Under the pieces are notes generated by a model, which saw only the letters and a program-made list of their open reading frames with translations, was not told the DNA's origin and did not search any database. A DNA stretch of 64,000 bases from Nipponacmea schrenckii (taxonomy: Eukaryota > Mollusca > Gastropoda > Lottiidae): assembly GCA_030562195.1 (NCBI GenBank), contig JAUJPP010000005.1, positions 31,607,106 to 31,671,105 on the forward strand, in the 5' to 3' direction. Below are positions 62,099-64,000 of the stretch, piece after piece (position 1 is the first letter of the stretch; each line of letters opens with the position of its first letter). The translations under genes and the position numbers were made by a program.

Positions 62099-62363
62099 GA
62101 AATCGCTTTATTTACATCGAGTGACGGACCAATATACCTATTTCTTAAACATTTTTGCTTGGGTCCAATGAAACACATTCATCGGTTTCATTAATCCAAG
62201 CATAACTCGTAGTCGTCTTACATCTTAAGCGGGCTATTTTTTCTTTGGATAATCAGATAGGTTATACAGATGTCTGTTATCTCAAGGGGGCCAAATTTAA
62301 CTTAACGATAAGAAATTGAACACACCTTTCTCATTTCTCTATCTGGAACAACTCCGCAACAAG

Positions 62364-62845
62364 ATGACGAAATTGATCCTCGGAGCTTTTGTCATCATCT
62401 GTGTCATTCAGGTGAGTTTTTTGGTTACTAATTGTTCTATACAATAGAATAGTGGCGGGAACTAAATGCTGAAATTGGTCCAGAAGGAAATTCTTCCTTT
62501 TTGGAAAACTATTCCCACCTCTTCATATTCTTTAATATCTAATTTCAGGCTACTTTAAGTGTCGGATGTCCGAATGGATGTCAAGCAGATGAATGTTGTG
62601 TAAGTTTTTATGCTCCGATCCTCAGTAAACGACAACTGAAGGTATCAGATCTGAAATCCAAACTTATTAGCCCTATTAATAACGATTTGAAGATCCACAT
62701 GTGTCGTAAAATAAAGCGTCAAGGCGAGAGATGTCTGGTTAACAATCAATCAGAAGAATGGTGTGATTGTGAAGCAGGTACTTCATGCGTAGCCAAGGGA
62801 AAATCTGGTTTAGATAGGTATTTTGGAAGTTGTAACAAGGCTTAA
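62364..62845 (+). CDS. Secreted 10-cysteine peptide with prokineticin/colipase-like spacing (114 aa)
   Basis: Two exons, 62364-62411 and 62549-62845, with a phase-0 GT-AG intron. A signal peptide (MTKLILGAFVIICVIQATLS) runs across the junction. The mature part starts VGCPNGC and holds ten cysteines. The spacing includes C-x4-CC (CQADECC), C-x9-C (CRKIKRQGERC), then CDC-x5-C (CDCEAGTSC) and a last C near the end. That is the order and spacing of the prokineticin/astakine (AVIT) and dickkopf C-terminal colipase fold. The CC-to-C5 segment is longer than in prokineticins and the N-terminal AVIT is absent. A secreted signalling, haematopoietic-factor or defence role is possible; none is shown. A tandem pseudogene lies upstream. 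AATAAA overlaps the stop codon; the AATAAAG in the pseudogene 3' flank reads AATGAAG here. Confidence 0.8.
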
Positions 62846-63038
62846 TAAAAACGGAATGAAGTTTATCATTTATTCGCGTCGTTGTTATATATTAGAAATG
62901 GATGCAAGCTGTATAGATGTTACAATTGTAATATGCAAATACCAAAAAAGAAGGGAAGTATATGGTTATACTCTTTCCTTACACTAATGTGACTGAGTTT
63001 CTGGGGTATTTTAGTTATTAGAAGGGAATGTGGCTATA

Positions 63039-63119
63039 TTTGTTTCAAGCAAATCTAATTTGATTATCTAATCGTTGATTATGTCCTAATCAAATCAGAT
63101 TTGAGAGTTGAAACAAATG
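63039..63119. repeat. Short inverted repeat
   Basis: ATTTGTTTCAAGCAAATCTA with ATTTGATTA on the left mirrors TAATCAAATCAGATTTGAGA and TTGAAACAAAT on the right, imperfectly. An AAAATGGCTGCCG word follows at 63,130. Confidence 0.65.
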
Positions 63120-63167
63120 CGTTGATTACAAAATGGCTGCCGTCAGAAAATGAGTCTGTGCTTCCGT

Positions 63168-64000
63168 TTTAATAATTATAATAAAATCTTTATTGGGGTG
63201 AAAATTAGGCCTGGCCTTTTTACAATTTTGCCCTTAAAGGAATCCAACATATAGTACAATAGAAACTAAAAACAACAAATTACAATCATAAAACCAGCAA
63301 AACTATTAACAGTTATATACATATACTAGTCATTATACTATGTCGTTCTGACTTTTCAGGTGAGAAAATAGTAGTTTTTTAAATTTAGTTAAATCTTTGA
63401 TTTCCTTTATGTATCTAGACAGAGAGTTCCATAAACAGGGCCCTCTGTATTTTAAGCTATTCTTATAAATAGATTTAAGAGGTTTTGGAATTTGAAATCT
63501 CTGATTAATGGATGCATATGGAGTGTTTTTATATTGAAGAATGTTTTAAAGATAATCTGGACAGTTATGATTTGATATTTTAAAGAGAAATATACATTTA
63601 TTTACTAGATGACGTTTTTGAACTGTAAGAATGTTTAGTGTCGAGGATAATATTTCATGGGAAGATAAAGTAAGAGAAGGTTTAAGTACGGTTTTATTAT
63701 CAATAAGATGAAACGCCAATTTTTGAAGTCTATTAAGGACTTTTAAAGAATAATTGTTATAAGTATCCCAAATGGAGGAGCAGTAATCAATATATGGCTG
63801 AAAATGTGCAAAATAAAATAATTTAATGAGGTTTGAGGGAAGGAGAGGTTTAATCTTGCGCATTTGAAATAATTTCTGGTTTAAAATTTTACAAACATAT
63901 TTAACATGTTTATTCCAATTAAAATTTTGATCCAAAATAACACCCAATAGTTTAAATTCCGCGACATTTTCAATTTTAGAGTTCAATATATGTAAAGAAA
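63168..64000 (-). mobile_element. 3' end of a non-LTR retrotransposon (partial, continues past window)
   Basis: Minus strand. The C-terminal part of the reverse-transcriptase ORF runs from the window edge down to TAA at 63333-63335. The readable part includes FKLLGVILDQNFNWNKHV, LFQMRKIKPLLP and QPYIDYCSSIWDTYN, the post-catalytic thumb region of LINE ORF2. One in-frame TAA at 63546-63548 interrupts an otherwise continuous frame, which goes on to CLWNSLSRYIKEIKDL. A 3' UTR with AATAAAG and an ATT-rich end finishes near 63168. A related tail is at 4.7-4.83 kb. Confidence 0.85.

Overview
The window looks like nuclear DNA from an animal, most likely a lophotrochozoan and probably a mollusc. This rests on AT-rich DNA (roughly two-thirds A+T by eye), phase-consistent GT-AG introns, a conserved SLC7-type transporter, a histidine N-acetyltransferase-like gene, tRNA-headed SINEs, many fold-back MITEs and broken LINEs. 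The phylum is inference. Nothing is prokaryotic: most short open frames are chance.

Layout. 375-3236 is a ~28-bp minisatellite with a ~1,295-bp higher-order period. 3.2-15.4 kb shows no recognisable gene, only a LINE 3' tail and two fold-back elements. 15,441-32,705 (+) is a complete seven-exon coding region for a 674-aa SLC7A4/CAT-like amino-acid transporter. 34.3-35.3 kb (-) is a decayed LINE. 37,580-39,341 (+) is a three-exon NAT16/histidine acetyltransferase-like gene, followed by a 21-bp minisatellite. 42.16-46.06 kb is a large TIR element with a decayed MADF-like ORF (+) and a decayed CXC-domain mobile-element ORF (-). 47,192-48,348 (-) is a single-sushi transmembrane protein. 50,905-54,040 (-) is a secreted protein of five almost identical 78-aa repeats, one symmetric exon each, with a SINE in each duplicated intron. 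55.6-57.7 kb (+) is the relic of a multi-copy transposase-like gene. 59,564-60,080 is a pseudogene copy of the 10-cysteine secreted peptide gene at 62,364-62,845 (+), which has prokineticin/colipase-like spacing. 63.2-64.0 kb (-) is the 3' end of another LINE running off the window.

The genes form no operon or evident pathway. The transporter and acetyltransferase are ordinary metabolic/membrane genes. The sushi protein, repeat protein and cysteine-rich peptide are surface or secreted proteins in the TE-rich right third, where local duplication is frequent. The most unusual locus is the repeat-exon gene: exon, intron and SINE appear to have been copied together, and the SINE tail seems to supply the 3' splice sites.
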